In this document: positions 8,256 through 17,613 of the stretch, in pieces
Numbering within the stretch: the stretch's first letter is position 1
How the letters are laid out: every line of letters starts with the position of its first letter
Program-made: the position numbers and the translations under genes
Assembly (NCBI GenBank): GCA_947625345.1
Contig: CANQNX010000005.1
Span: 1-49,780 of the forward strand
DNA: 49,780 bases
Reading direction: 5' to 3'
Origin: Candidatus Gastranaerophilales bacterium
GTDB lineage: Bacteria; Cyanobacteriota; Vampirovibrionia; Gastranaerophilales; Gastranaerophilaceae
The notes under the pieces: model-generated
Database searches by the model: none
What the model was told of the DNA's origin: nothing
The model's input: the letters and a program-made list of their open reading frames with translations, nothing else

Positions 8256-8978
8256 CTAACCGGCTTTTCTGATATTTTCCATTTCTTCTGCTTGATATTT
8301 ATTAATAACAAATTCCTTAGGAACAGAAGCATAAATATTTGAGGAATTAAATCCGTTTTTAATATTATAATTTATAGAAGGAATTCTTTTTTCCTGAATT
8401 AAGTTTTTCTTTCTTAAAGTATCAGCTTTGGATTTAATTGTATTATAAGAATTATTTGAGTAATATCTTTTTTCTTTTGGTCTTAAATTAAGTAAAACAA
8501 TGAACATAAGTATAAAAGATAGTATTGAATAAGATAACAATTTTTTATGCGGAATAAATAAAAAAGAAGGATTATTTAAATCAATATTTTTAATTAAACC
8601 GGTAGATAACTCTTTTATGGTTATATCGGAATTTTTAATATTATTGCCTTGAAATAAAATTAGTGTATTATTATCATTTTTCTTTTGAACAATAACATTA
8701 TTTATATCCGAAGTATTATCGTAAATAATTTCCATTGAATCTGAAGGTATTGCGGAAGAAAGCATAATTGTCAAATTATCATTGCCGTTAAAAATTTTTT
8801 TCACGTCAACAGCTTTATCCAATTTTAGCTGAATATTATAACTTCCGTTATTATTTTGTTTAACATCGATAGCAGAAAGAGAGCTTTCAAATGCAATTGC
8901 TTTTAAATTTGTAAAAAGCAGCATGGAAAGTAAAAAAATCATACTTACAATTGCTTTAAAAAATATCCTTGATCTCAT
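8256..8978 (-). CDS. Exported/membrane-anchored protein, possibly AMIN-like, function unknown
   Basis: 240 aa. Residues 1-30 are a signal peptide or anchor (FFKAIVSMIFLLSMLLFTNL, then KAIAFE). Residues 31-130 form a beta-rich, Asn/Asp-rich domain (SAIDVKQNNNGSYNIQLKLD and onward) whose pattern of short strands recalls AMIN domains, which bind cell-wall or pilus machinery; the match is weak. A transmembrane helix follows (LSYSILSFILMFIVLLNL, about 148-166), then a basic, Asn/Lys-rich tail of ~75 residues, presumably cytoplasmic. The ATG at 8978 is preceded by GGAG. It is divergent from the gene at 9201 and separated by 94 bases from the STAS gene downstream, where I see no terminator. Confidence 0.5.
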   Translation of the reverse strand: MRSRIFFKAIVSMIFLLSMLLFTNLKAIAFESSLSAIDVKQNNNGSYNIQLKLDKAVDVKKIFNGNDNLTIMLSSAIPSDSMEIIYDNTSDINNVIVQKKNDNNTLILFQGNNIKNSDITIKELSTGLIKNIDLNNPSFLFIPHKKLLSYSILSFILMFIVLLNLRPKEKRYYSNNSYNTIKSKADTLRKKNLIQEKRIPSINYNIKNGFNSSNIYASVPKEFVINKYQAEEMENIRKAG

Positions 8979-9087
8979 ATATCTCCAACGAAGTTATATC
9001 CTTATTGTTTATTTTAAATATTTTAAAGAAACAACACATCAATCAAACGGTTTATTAAATCATCTAAACCTTTAGATTAATTTTTTC

Positions 9088-9116
9088 TTGCGTAAAACAT
9101 TAAAATCTAATATCAT
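9088..9116 (+). promoter_or_regulatory. Possible sigma-70 promoter for the amylase-like gene
   Basis: TTGCGT (9088-9093), a 17-base spacer and TATCAT (9111-9116) lie in the 222-base divergent gap, about 75 bases before the ribosome site AGAGG. Each box has mismatches and the region is AT-rich, so a chance match is possible. Confidence 0.35.
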
Positions 9117-9200
9117 GAAATAGTTAAATTTCACATTATACATATGTAAAAAAAGAATAGTTAGGCAGTGTATTTTAATGGTTTTTAAGAGGTAAGATTG

Positions 9201-11489
9201 ATGCTTGATTTTTTATTAAAAAAACAAAAAATTAACAGGTATGAAACAGTAATTTCACAATATAAGAAACTAAAAGACATCTATTGTAAAAAAACTATTG
9301 CGTTTGAAAGGAAACAAGAATTAGGCAATTTAATTGAAAAATACGGATACCTCCCATATTCTCAGGCAAGAGCATTGGAAGAATTAACACAGGAAGAAGT
9401 AATATTTTGTCTTGAGAAAAAATTAGAAATCAACGGAACAATGAAGGAGGGAATACTTCATTTTGATGAAAATAATATCAGCGCAGTAAAAAGAAGCGGT
9501 TTTACTGATGCCGATTGGATAAAGCAGGAACAACATGACATAAAGATTATAAATTTATCGGCTTTAGGTAATTCATTAGAAGATAATATTACTGCTGAAT
9601 TTATAGACTGGTTAAGGCAAATCGTAATATTACCTCAAGGAAATATTTCAAAAAATATTTTATCAACAACAATATATCTAATACCGTTCCACCCCCGTGA
9701 TTTCGGAAACGCATATTTAACGGCAAGCACGGAAGAAGTCAGCAAAAAGCTATCCGATAAATTACTTGAAAAAGAAGGAATAACAGCGAAAGAACAAGTA
9801 CAATTATTTATAACATTAGCGCAATTATCCGGACATCCGGTTATTTATGACGTATTTCCCCAAACGGGAAGATATTCAAAAACCGTATTAGCTCATCCTG
9901 AAATAGTAAGATGGATAGACACTAAATTTTTAACCGAAGAAATATCAAAATCTTTAAATTATGTTGCAATTAAGCTTTCTGCCGAATATGATGAAGATGA
10001 CGTAACAATTGTAAGAAATATATATAAAACCACTCTGACAAACGGCTCATCAGACTTAACGGAAGAATTTAAACCCATATTTGAAAGATTTAACTATGAA
10101 CTTGAAGCAAAGAAAAAAGAACTTTCAAATTATATGACAACAAGAAAAGAACAGATAAAGCTTCAAAAAAGAGTTAAAAATATTGTTTCAAAAATTTTAA
10201 ATATAAGCCCGAATAAAATAAAAAACGACAGTGACATAACAAAGAGAGGGGAAATAATAAATGCCCTGATTGAAGAAGGATTATGGACGCTTCCTGACGG
10301 AGCTTGGTGTTCAAGCGGAATTCCGATATTTGAGAGAATGGCTGAATGCGAAGCATACCCGATGTTTTCCCATTATGATGCGAAAGGAATGGATGTATCT
10401 AAGTACGCAGAATCCGACTGTCAAACTCCGTTTTACTTTGTTTATTTGGAAAACGGTGAATATAATTATAAGGTCATTAATTTTTATTTGGATTATCTTC
10501 AAAAGCTTCAAGAAGATTATAATTTTGACGGATTCAGAATTTCTCATACCGATTTTGTCGTTGATGAAATGAGTGAAAATAATTTAAGACCAATAAGCTA
10601 CAGAGCACCAAGATTACTCTTAAAAAAAGCAAATGAAATTCTGAAAAGAAAAGTACCTTATTTTGCAACTATTGCCGAATATAGACTCAGAGGCTCCTTC
10701 TTTAAAGAATATCATCAGGATATGGGATTTGACCTGTTATGGGGAAATGATACAAAAACCGATTATGAAAAAATTCCGTCTGAAGTTATTACAAATAACA
10801 GAGAATTAGGTGATTATAACAGTGAGATAATAAAGAATTCTCTTCTTTCAATAATTAAGACATATAATAATCAGGACGGAGATTTCAGAACCGTTAACAG
10901 ATTTTTAGGTCTTATGGATAAAGAAGAAGCATTATTTAAATGGTTTAAATTTAAATTTTTACCCGGCGGAAAATTATCGCAAAGACCTTGCATGTATGTT
11001 GACGGAGATGAATCTTTTTCTAAAGATGGAATTGAAGGAACTATCTTAGAAGAAGTATCGTTAATAAGAGATAATGACGAAGACTTTTTTAACAAATTTG
11101 ATGCAATAAGAAGACTTGCCGTTAATAATGAATTAACAACACAAGGTGAAGCGCAAATTATTAACCAGCATAAAAACGGCTTTGTCAGCTGGATGATTTC
11201 AAAAGAGACGTCAAAAGAAAGCTTAATAATAGCCGCAAACTACCTGAGTGAAAACGAAAAGCTGTTAAAAGCAAATGAAGAAGGTTTAATGGAATACACA
11301 ATCAAAGTAAATAATGCCGTAGAAAACAAAAAAATCGAACTCCCTTCTGATTACACACTTCAAAGTGAGTTTGTATATGAAGAAGATAAAAAGGATTATA
11401 CTGAACATTATTGTCAACCTAATATAACAACTATTGAAATAGACAAACTTGAACCTTGTGAGTTCAGAATATTTAAAATAAAGAGATAA
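9201..11489 (+). CDS. Alpha-amylase-superfamily (GH13-like) protein
   Basis: 762 aa, cytoplasmic (no signal peptide). The central third carries TIM-barrel features of GH13: TIYLIPFHPRDFGNAYLT, IYDVFPQTGRYS, DGFRISHTDFVVDE (from residue 443), ATIAEYRLRG (Glu493, in the place of the acid/base) and GFDLLWGND. In canonical GH13 enzymes the second of these conserved regions reads GFRxD, with Asp as nucleophile; here residue 448 is Ser, so either the enzyme uses another residue or it is not a standard hydrolase. The C-terminal ~80 residues look like an all-beta domain. AGAGG eight bases before the ATG at 9201 supports that start over a TTG one codon earlier. nagZ follows after 6 bases, suggesting a shared role in glycan turnover. 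The substrate is unknown. Confidence 0.55.
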   Translation: MLDFLLKKQKINRYETVISQYKKLKDIYCKKTIAFERKQELGNLIEKYGYLPYSQARALEELTQEEVIFCLEKKLEINGTMKEGILHFDENNISAVKRSGFTDADWIKQEQHDIKIINLSALGNSLEDNITAEFIDWLRQIVILPQGNISKNILSTTIYLIPFHPRDFGNAYLTASTEEVSKKLSDKLLEKEGITAKEQVQLFITLAQLSGHPVIYDVFPQTGRYSKTVLAHPEIVRWIDTKFLTEEISKSLNYVAIKLSAEYDEDDVTIVRNIYKTTLTNGSSDLTEEFKPIFERFNYELEAKKKELSNYMTTRKEQIKLQKRVKNIVSKILNISPNKIKNDSDITKRGEIINALIEEGLWTLPDGAWCSSGIPIFERMAECEAYPMFSHYDAKGMDVSKYAESDCQTPFYFVYLENGEYNYKVINFYLDYLQKLQEDYNFDGFRISHTDFVVDEMSENNLRPISYRAPRLLLKKANEILKRKVPYFATIAEYRLRGSFFKEYHQDMGFDLLWGNDTKTDYEKIPSEVITNNRELGDYNSEIIKNSLLSIIKTYNNQDGDFRTVNRFLGLMDKEEALFKWFKFKFLPGGKLSQRPCMYVDGDESFSKDGIEGTILEEVSLIRDNDEDFFNKFDAIRRLAVNNELTTQGEAQIINQHKNGFVSWMISKETSKESLIIAANYLSENEKLLKANEEGLMEYTIKVNNAVENKKIELPSDYTLQSEFVYEEDKKDYTEHYCQPNITTIEIDKLEPCEFRIFKIKR

Positions 11490-11495
11490 AATAAA

Positions 11496-12503
11496 ATGCA
11501 AATTCTAAATTTAAAACAAAAGATAGCAAGAATGTTTATCTTGGGTTTTGAGGGTGAAGATTATAATGTAAATCCTTATTTTAAAGAACTTCTTGAAAAT
11601 AATTTGGGCGGTGTAATATTTTTTACACAAAATATTATCTCTGAAAACCAATTTATAACACTTATAAATTCATTAAAATCCGAGGCAAAAAGTCCAATAT
11701 TTTTATCTATTGACCAAGAAGGCGGAAGAGTCGAAAGAACGGAAAATATACATAACGGAAAAAAATACCTTAGTGCAAAATATGCATATGAAAAGGGTGA
11801 GAAATTTTTAAAAAATCAAACAAAAGAAATAATTTGTGAACTTAAAAATTTCGGAATTAATATGAATTTTGCCCCCGTTTTAGATGTTAATACGAACGAA
11901 AATAACCCTATAATCGGCGAAAGAGCCTTCTCAAATAATCCTTTTGATGTGATAAAAGGGTTTAAAACAGTATTCGAAGAATATGAAAAAAATTCAATAA
12001 TAACCGTCGGAAAACATTTTCCGGGGCATGGCGCAGCAGATAAAGACTCCCATAAAACACTTCCCAAAATAGATTTACCATATAAAGAATTGAAAGAGAT
12101 ACACATAAAACCCTTCACAGAAGCAATTAATGAAGGTATACCCGCAATAATGGCGGCACATGTTCTCTATCCTGCTCTTGAAAATGATATTAACACTCCT
12201 GCTTCTTTATCAAAAATGATAATCACGGATTTATTAAGAAACAAACTCAATTTTAAAGGAATTATAATGACTGATGATATGGAAATGAACGGAGTAAAAG
12301 GATTTTCAAGACTTGATGCATGCATAAAAGCCATCAATGCAGGAATAAATATGTTTATATTCAGAAATACGACAAAAGAAATATTTGAATTAATTAACCA
12401 ATTATCAGAAAGTGTTCAAAAGGGGATTATAGAAGAGAGCGCAATTAATCAATCGGTTAATATTATAGAAAATACAATGCTCCGATACGGTATAGAAAAA
12501 TGA
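11496..12503 (+). CDS. nagZ: Beta-N-acetylhexosaminidase, GH3 (NagZ)
   Basis: 335-aa single-domain GH3 enzyme. In peptidoglycan recycling NagZ removes GlcNAc from GlcNAc-anhydroMurNAc fragments in the cytoplasm. Hallmarks: SIDQEGGRVERT, NMNFAPVLDVNTNENNPIIG, VGKHFPGHGAADKDSHKTLP (the KHFPGHG loop plus the D-S-H catalytic dyad that distinguishes NagZ) and IIMTDDMEMNG, whose Asp is the nucleophile. There is no signal peptide, which fits a cytoplasmic recycling enzyme. It lies 6 bases after the amylase-like gene and is probably translated from the same message. The ribosome site is weak. Confidence 0.92.
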   Translation: MQILNLKQKIARMFILGFEGEDYNVNPYFKELLENNLGGVIFFTQNIISENQFITLINSLKSEAKSPIFLSIDQEGGRVERTENIHNGKKYLSAKYAYEKGEKFLKNQTKEIICELKNFGINMNFAPVLDVNTNENNPIIGERAFSNNPFDVIKGFKTVFEEYEKNSIITVGKHFPGHGAADKDSHKTLPKIDLPYKELKEIHIKPFTEAINEGIPAIMAAHVLYPALENDINTPASLSKMIITDLLRNKLNFKGIIMTDDMEMNGVKGFSRLDACIKAINAGINMFIFRNTTKEIFELINQLSESVQKGIIEESAINQSVNIIENTMLRYGIEK

Positions 12504-12554
12504 ATATGGAAAAAAATTTCTCTTTTTATAAAAATTTTTATTAAGGAGGGAATT

Positions 12555-12806
12555 ATGGGGAAATTTTTTATTTCATTATTAACTTTTATATTTACGGCAA
12601 ATACTTCTTTTGCAGCAGGATTTGAGTTATCGGATGTTATAAAAGAAGCAAGAGAAGCAACAGTAACTCAAATAAATTCACATTCGGAAAAAGAAAACAT
12701 TCAACCTGTAAAAAACGAAATTACTAAAGCTATAACAGGAGAAAATAAATCCGAATCAATTACGAAAGAAGAAATTATAAAACAAGCTCAAAGTCAATCA
12801 AATTAA
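12555..12806 (+). CDS. Small secreted protein, function unknown
   Basis: 83 aa. Residues 1-20 form a clean Sec signal peptide (KFFISLLTFIFTANTSFAAG, cleavage after SFA). The mature ~63 residues are Glu/Lys/Ser/Gln-rich, predicted helical and without Cys (FELSDVIKEAREATVTQI). An excellent ribosome site AAGGAGGG (12543-12550) five bases before the ATG shows that this small frame is real and well translated. It is 51 bases downstream of nagZ on the same strand, so it may be in the same operon. Its 3' end overlaps convergent folC by 9 bases. I do not recognise a family. Confidence 0.7.
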   Translation: MGKFFISLLTFIFTANTSFAAGFELSDVIKEAREATVTQINSHSEKENIQPVKNEITKAITGENKSESITKEEIIKQAQSQSN

Positions 12807-14033
12807 GCTTTTATATATTTCTCCAATCATATATAAACTGCCTGTCACAACTTTTAAATCTGCCGTGTTAATTATTTTATCAATATCTGAGTAATTAATT
12901 TTTTTCAGATTATTTAAAAAATTAACATTAGAAGAATATTGATTGAAAGTTACCGCATTTTTATGATTGAATTCCAAAAAATATATTTCGTCATCTCTAT
13001 TAAAAAGCACTCTTGCCACAGAAACGTAATCTTTTGTATTTAATGTCGAATAAATAAATTTACGTTTTTGACCTTTAAAATAGTAATCAAGACTTTTCTT
13101 AAGCTCAAATGCCGCATCGGGATTATGAGCACCATCTATTACCATATTTTTATCTCTTATATATTCAATTCTCGCAGGCCATTTTACCGTCTTTAAAGCT
13201 TCTTCCAAATATGATTCAAGTATATTATACCCTTTGGTGTTTAAAAAATTTATCGCATTAAAAACAAGTTCAATATTCTTTTTTTGATATAAACCTAAAA
13301 GTGAAAACTCAAATTTGTGCCCGCTTTTTATGACATAATTCACTCCGTTTTCAAAACAAAGCTCAATATTGTTATCTGTATTTATCAATTGAGAATTTCT
13401 TTCTTTTGCAGCTTTTGATATGACTTCAAACCCCAAATTATCGGAATTAACAATAACAGGAACTTTATTCTTAATTATACCTGCCTTTTCAAATGCAATT
13501 TCATTAATTGTCGAACCCAATCTGTCAGTATGGTCAAGAGATACGGAAGTAATAACGGATAAAATACAATTGTCACCAACATTAGTTGCATCTAACCTTC
13601 CGCCCAATCCTGTTTCAATTACGGCAATATCAACTTTTTTATCCGCAAAATATTTAAAAGCTGCTGCAGTAAGAATCTCAAACTCCGTCAAATCAATATT
13701 ATTTTTTTCGGATATTTCCAAAATTTTACTAACATAAAGCGCAAACTCATCTTCCGATATATCAACATTATTGATTTTTATACGTTCGGTATATTCTGAC
13801 AAATGAGGGCTCGTATATAATCCCGTTCTATATCCCGAGCACTTTAAAATGTTTGAAAGTATTGCACAAACAGAACCTTTACCGTTAGTACCTGCAATAT
13901 GTATTGTTTTAAAAGCGTTTTGAGGATTTCCCGTAAGATTTAAAAGCCTGATAATTCTCTCTAATCCGGGATTAATATAAAATTTCCCCGAAGATTGCAA
14001 TAATTCTACAGATTCTCTATAAGATAACATCAT
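12798..14033 (-). CDS. folC: Folylpolyglutamate synthase / dihydrofolate synthase FolC
   Basis: 411-aa Mur-ligase-family ATPase that adds glutamate to dihydropteroate and folates. Landmarks: HIAGTNGKGSVCAILSNIL (P-loop with the folate-type GTNGKGS), GLYTSPHLSEYTERIKIN, VIETGLGGRLDATNV, SLDHTDRLGSTINEIAFEKA and YIRDKNMVIDGAHNPDAA. The start ATG overlaps the stop of murG as ATGA, showing translational coupling. A second ATG directly follows. It ends the wall-synthesis run at the place where other bacteria often have murC, but the SPHL and DGAHN motifs are those of FolC and not of a MurC replacement. Confidence 0.94.
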   Translation of the reverse strand: MMLSYRESVELLQSSGKFYINPGLERIIRLLNLTGNPQNAFKTIHIAGTNGKGSVCAILSNILKCSGYRTGLYTSPHLSEYTERIKINNVDISEDEFALYVSKILEISEKNNIDLTEFEILTAAAFKYFADKKVDIAVIETGLGGRLDATNVGDNCILSVITSVSLDHTDRLGSTINEIAFEKAGIIKNKVPVIVNSDNLGFEVISKAAKERNSQLINTDNNIELCFENGVNYVIKSGHKFEFSLLGLYQKKNIELVFNAINFLNTKGYNILESYLEEALKTVKWPARIEYIRDKNMVIDGAHNPDAAFELKKSLDYYFKGQKRKFIYSTLNTKDYVSVARVLFNRDDEIYFLEFNHKNAVTFNQYSSNVNFLNNLKKINYSDIDKIINTADLKVVTGSLYMIGEIYKSLI

Positions 14034-15145
14034 TTTATTGTACTTTTTAATTGTTTGACTATTTCATTAACGGGATTCATTTTAACAAACTCTTTTGTTT
14101 TTTCGGACATGGAATTGAGCTTATTAATATCACAAGTCAGTTCATTAATCTTTTTCATCAAAGAATCATAATTGCATTCGCCATCTTCAAGATAGAGAGA
14201 AACACCTCTTTCAAGCATTTCTTTTGCATTTTTTCTTTGATGATCCTGAGCGGCATAAGGATAAGGAATAAGAATTGAAACAGCATTGCAAGCAAGAATT
14301 TCCGATAAACTTAAAGACCCTGCTCTTGAAATAACAATATCGGAAGCTTTTAACGGATATACCATTTCATCAAAATACGGCCTGACAAGTATATTCGGAT
14401 TATTTTTATAATCAGGGTAAATATTTTCAAGTTCTTTTTCAATTTCTTCAAAGTTTTTCTTCCCCGTTTGAAGAATAACATAATAATCCCCGCTTAAAGG
14501 TTGCAATAACTTAATCATTGCATTATTAACGGTTTTAGCACCCTGAGAACCGCCCATTGCAAAAATTACTTTTTTATCTTGAGGAATATTTAACTTATTT
14601 TTTGCTTCCTCTTTAGTCACTGTATAAAATACTTCTCTGACGGGATTCCCGTTAACGACTATATTATTTGACTTTAAAATATTTTTAGAATTTTCAAATG
14701 CTACAGAAACAACATCAGCTTTATGTGCCGCTAATTTAGAAACCATGCCCGGAACCGAATCACAATCATGAATCATATAAGGATGTTTCATAAATATTGA
14801 AGCAAAAACTATTGGCGCAGAAACATATCCGCCCGTAGTGAAAACAGCATCGGGAGAATATTTTTTAATGTAAGAAACAGCCTTAGTAAAAGCAAAAAAC
14901 AACTGAATTGTCCATTTAAAAAATGACAAACTAAGCTTTCTCGGCATTCCTGAAACATCCACGGGTAAAAATTCAACTTGAGGATATTGTTTTGAAATCT
15001 CAAACTCAAGATTTTTAGGGTTGCCGATGAAGTAAATTTTCTTTGTATCATCAAGTTTTAAAAGTTTATCAACTATTGTAAAAGCAGGGTATATATGACC
15101 ACCCGTACCGCCACCTGAAATAAAATAAGTTTTTTTATCGGACAT
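14030..15145 (-). CDS. murG: UDP-GlcNAc:lipid I N-acetylglucosaminyltransferase MurG
   Basis: 371-aa peripheral membrane GT28 enzyme that converts lipid I to lipid II at the inner face of the membrane. Visible: the N-terminal glycine loop ISGGGTGGHIYPAF, the acceptor-side FTTGGYVSAPIVFAS, HDCDSVPG in place of the usual HEQN loop, NGNPVREVF, the second Gly-rich loop FAMGGSQGAKTVNNAM and the donor-site run SDIVISRAGSLSLSEILACN followed by IPYPYAAQDHQRKNA. It overlaps ftsW upstream by 11 bases and folC downstream by 4, so the genes are translationally coupled. Length is normal. Confidence 0.96.
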   Translation of the reverse strand: MSDKKTYFISGGGTGGHIYPAFTIVDKLLKLDDTKKIYFIGNPKNLEFEISKQYPQVEFLPVDVSGMPRKLSLSFFKWTIQLFFAFTKAVSYIKKYSPDAVFTTGGYVSAPIVFASIFMKHPYMIHDCDSVPGMVSKLAAHKADVVSVAFENSKNILKSNNIVVNGNPVREVFYTVTKEEAKNKLNIPQDKKVIFAMGGSQGAKTVNNAMIKLLQPLSGDYYVILQTGKKNFEEIEKELENIYPDYKNNPNILVRPYFDEMVYPLKASDIVISRAGSLSLSEILACNAVSILIPYPYAAQDHQRKNAKEMLERGVSLYLEDGECNYDSLMKKINELTCDINKLNSMSEKTKEFVKMNPVNEIVKQLKSTIK

Positions 15146-16274
15146 TTGGAATCCTTCTAATTCTTTTTTTTGAAATATTAAGTAAAATACCGACCATACA
15201 CATTGTTATAAATAATGAAGTGCCGCCATAGCTGATAAACGGAAGCGGAACACCCGTTGCAGGAAGCATTGAACTTGCAACCGCTATATTAATAAATGCC
15301 TGAACGGAAATTGAAATTGTAATACCTGCTCCTAACAATTTCCCGAAAATATCTTCAGCTTTAACGGAAATTAACAACCCTCTTTGAAGGAAAGCTAAAA
15401 ACAGACCGATAATTAACAGGCAGCCGAGGAAACCGAACTCTTCGGCAAAAACCGCATAAATAAAATCAGTATGCCCTTCAGGCAACCAGCCTAACTTTTG
15501 AACGGAATTACCGTATCCCTCACCAAAGAATCCGCCTGCCACAAAAGCAAGCATAGACTGTATAATATTATATCCGGCACCGAACGGGTCAGCTTCAGGA
15601 TTTAACCATGTTCTGATTCTTTGCATTTGAAATGATTTAATTAAAAAACTTAAACCGAAAAGTCCTAAACAAGATACGGTTATGATTAACTTTACGGAAC
15701 CTCCTCCTGCAAAATACATTGCCAGCGAAGACAAAAGTAAAATCATAACCATACTTAAATTCGGTTGTTTAAAAATAAGCCCGATCATAATAATAATAGG
15801 AATAAAATATTTTAATGAATTCAAATTAAAAATATTTATATCTCTCGAAAATGCACTTGATAAAAGCATTATAACTGCAAGTTTAGAAGCCTCGGAGGGC
15901 TGAAACTGTATAGGCCCTAATGTTAACCACCTTGTTGCTCCGTTAACAGTTGTTCCGCAGAAATGAACGGCAATCAAAAGTAAAATTATAACCCACGCAA
16001 ACGGAATTGATAACTTATCTAATGATTTATAGTTAATATGGCTTAAAAAGAACATTGCAAAACAACCCAATAAGAACCATATAAACTGCCTTGTAACAAA
16101 AAATGCCGAGGAGGTTCCCTGTATAATACACTTTGGTGCACCGGCTGAAAATATAGCCAATAAACCTATCATAATAAGGAACATAACTATAAATGTAAGA
16201 GTTGTATCATACTTTGAAAGTATTACACCTCTGTTTATATCTTCACTATAATTAATGTAATTTGGATTTGACAT
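15135..16274 (-). CDS. ftsW: Lipid II glycosyltransferase/division protein FtsW (SEDS family)
   Basis: About ten hydrophobic segments and the SEDS signatures RWLTLGPIQFQPSEASKLAV, FGAGYNIIQSMLAFVAGGFF, GWLPEGHTDFIYAVFAEEFG and ATGVPLPFISYGGTSL identify a FtsW/RodA polymerase that builds glycan strands. Its place between murD and murG favours FtsW over RodA. The start is uncertain: I prefer the ATG at 16274 (MSNPNYINYSED), inside the last codons of murD. In-frame ATGs at 16304 and 16331 would extend it, but none has a well-spaced ribosome site. Overlap with murD (23 bases) and with murG (11 bases) implies coupled translation. Confidence 0.93.
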   Translation of the reverse strand: MSNPNYINYSEDINRGVILSKYDTTLTFIVMFLIMIGLLAIFSAGAPKCIIQGTSSAFFVTRQFIWFLLGCFAMFFLSHINYKSLDKLSIPFAWVIILLLIAVHFCGTTVNGATRWLTLGPIQFQPSEASKLAVIMLLSSAFSRDINIFNLNSLKYFIPIIIMIGLIFKQPNLSMVMILLLSSLAMYFAGGGSVKLIITVSCLGLFGLSFLIKSFQMQRIRTWLNPEADPFGAGYNIIQSMLAFVAGGFFGEGYGNSVQKLGWLPEGHTDFIYAVFAEEFGFLGCLLIIGLFLAFLQRGLLISVKAEDIFGKLLGAGITISISVQAFINIAVASSMLPATGVPLPFISYGGTSLFITMCMVGILLNISKKRIRRIPNVR

Positions 16275-17604
16275 ATTCTTTAAACACTTCTCCTCTGTGT
16301 TCATAACTGTTAAACATATCATAACTTGCACATGCAGGTGAAAGCAATACTACTTCATTATCGAGGGTAAGTGAAATATCAACGGCATGTTCAAGTGAAT
16401 CAGCTGAAATAATATTGGAAAATCCGTTTTTTTCCATATTTTCTCTGAATCTTTGAGCAGCCTCACCGATTAAAATAACCGTTGATACGTATTTATTAAC
16501 ATAGTCCCTGCAAAATTCGGTTAAATCAGTATTTTTATCTCTGCCTCCCGCTATAAGAGTAAGCTTTTTCCCTTTAAATGCCTTTAGTGCAACAAAAGAA
16601 GCTTCGGGATTCGTCGCTTTGGAATCATTATAAAATGACTTTCCGTCTATATCGGTAACGTATTCTATCCTATGTTCGACAGGTTTAAATGACATAATTC
16701 TGTCTTTAATATTTTCATTTGATATTCCGATTAATTTTGCAACCGTAATTGCACACATTGTATTTTGATAATTGTGTTCACCCACTAAAGGAATATCTTT
16801 TAATTCAATAATTTCTTCTTCTTTTGTACGTTTAAAATAAATCGACTCATTTTTTATGTAACAACAATTTTTATCTGTTTCAATGGAATAAATAAACTTT
16901 TCACCCGTATAAGTTTTTGAAAAATCATAAATTTTCTCATCAGCCCCGTTGAAAACAGCATACATAGGCTGTTTATAATCTTTAAAAAGACTAACCTTTG
17001 CTTCAAAGTATTTATCAAGACCTCCGTGCCAATCAATATGATCAGGTGTAAAAGTTAGGAAACAAGCAATCTGCGGTCTGAATGCAGGCGCCATGGCCAG
17101 CTGAAAAGAACTGACTTCGCAAACAAAATAATCAGGATTATCCGCTAATAACGAAGTTGGCGGAACACCTATATTTCCGCAAACCGGAGCATTATATTCA
17201 CTTGAAAGAATATGGGAAGTTAAAAATGTAGTAGTAGTTTTTCCGTTAGTTCCCGTTATAGCAACAAAAGGTGAATTTGCTTCGAGATACGCAAGTTCAA
17301 CTTCACCGATAACAGGAATATTTTTCTCCTTTAAACGTTGAAATATCTCACTTTTAGGCGGTATTCCGGGACTTGTTATTGCTATATACGAATCATTAAT
17401 AAATTCCTCTGAATGAGCACCCGTTTCAACATTAATTCCCTCTTTTACGAGTTCTTCATATAAATTTTTATCTTTTTCTTCAAGAGGTTTAGATTCTGTA
17501 ATATAACAATCAGCCCCCATATCAGAAAGGTATCTTGCAGCGGAAATTCCGCTTTTAGACAATCCCAATATTAAAACTTTTTTATCAATCCATTTTCTTT
17601 TCAT
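16252..17604 (-). CDS. murD: UDP-N-acetylmuramoyl-L-alanine:D-glutamate ligase MurD
   Basis: 450-aa cytoplasmic ligase adding D-Glu to UDP-MurNAc-L-Ala. Motifs: a Rossmann-like N-terminus KVLILGLSKSGISAARYLS, AITSPGIPPKSEI, the P-loop FVAITGTNGKTTTTFLT, VCGNIGVPPTSLL, EVSSFQLA, FTPDHIDWHGG, PVEHRIEYV, FYNDSKATNPEASFVALKAF and LIAGGRDKNTDL, all typical of MurD. It is 9 bases downstream of mraY and overlaps ftsW at its 3' end. Length is standard. Confidence 0.96.
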   Translation of the reverse strand: MKRKWIDKKVLILGLSKSGISAARYLSDMGADCYITESKPLEEKDKNLYEELVKEGINVETGAHSEEFINDSYIAITSPGIPPKSEIFQRLKEKNIPVIGEVELAYLEANSPFVAITGTNGKTTTTFLTSHILSSEYNAPVCGNIGVPPTSLLADNPDYFVCEVSSFQLAMAPAFRPQIACFLTFTPDHIDWHGGLDKYFEAKVSLFKDYKQPMYAVFNGADEKIYDFSKTYTGEKFIYSIETDKNCCYIKNESIYFKRTKEEEIIELKDIPLVGEHNYQNTMCAITVAKLIGISNENIKDRIMSFKPVEHRIEYVTDIDGKSFYNDSKATNPEASFVALKAFKGKKLTLIAGGRDKNTDLTEFCRDYVNKYVSTVILIGEAAQRFRENMEKNGFSNIISADSLEHAVDISLTLDNEVVLLSPACASYDMFNSYEHRGEVFKEYVKSKLH

Positions 17605-17613
17605 ATTTTTATC

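Noticed and set aside
9062-9086. Small palindrome ATCTAAA-CC-TTTAGAT followed by T residues, resembling a terminator
   Set aside because: The stem is only 7 A/T-rich pairs with a 2-base loop and no plus-strand gene ends before it.
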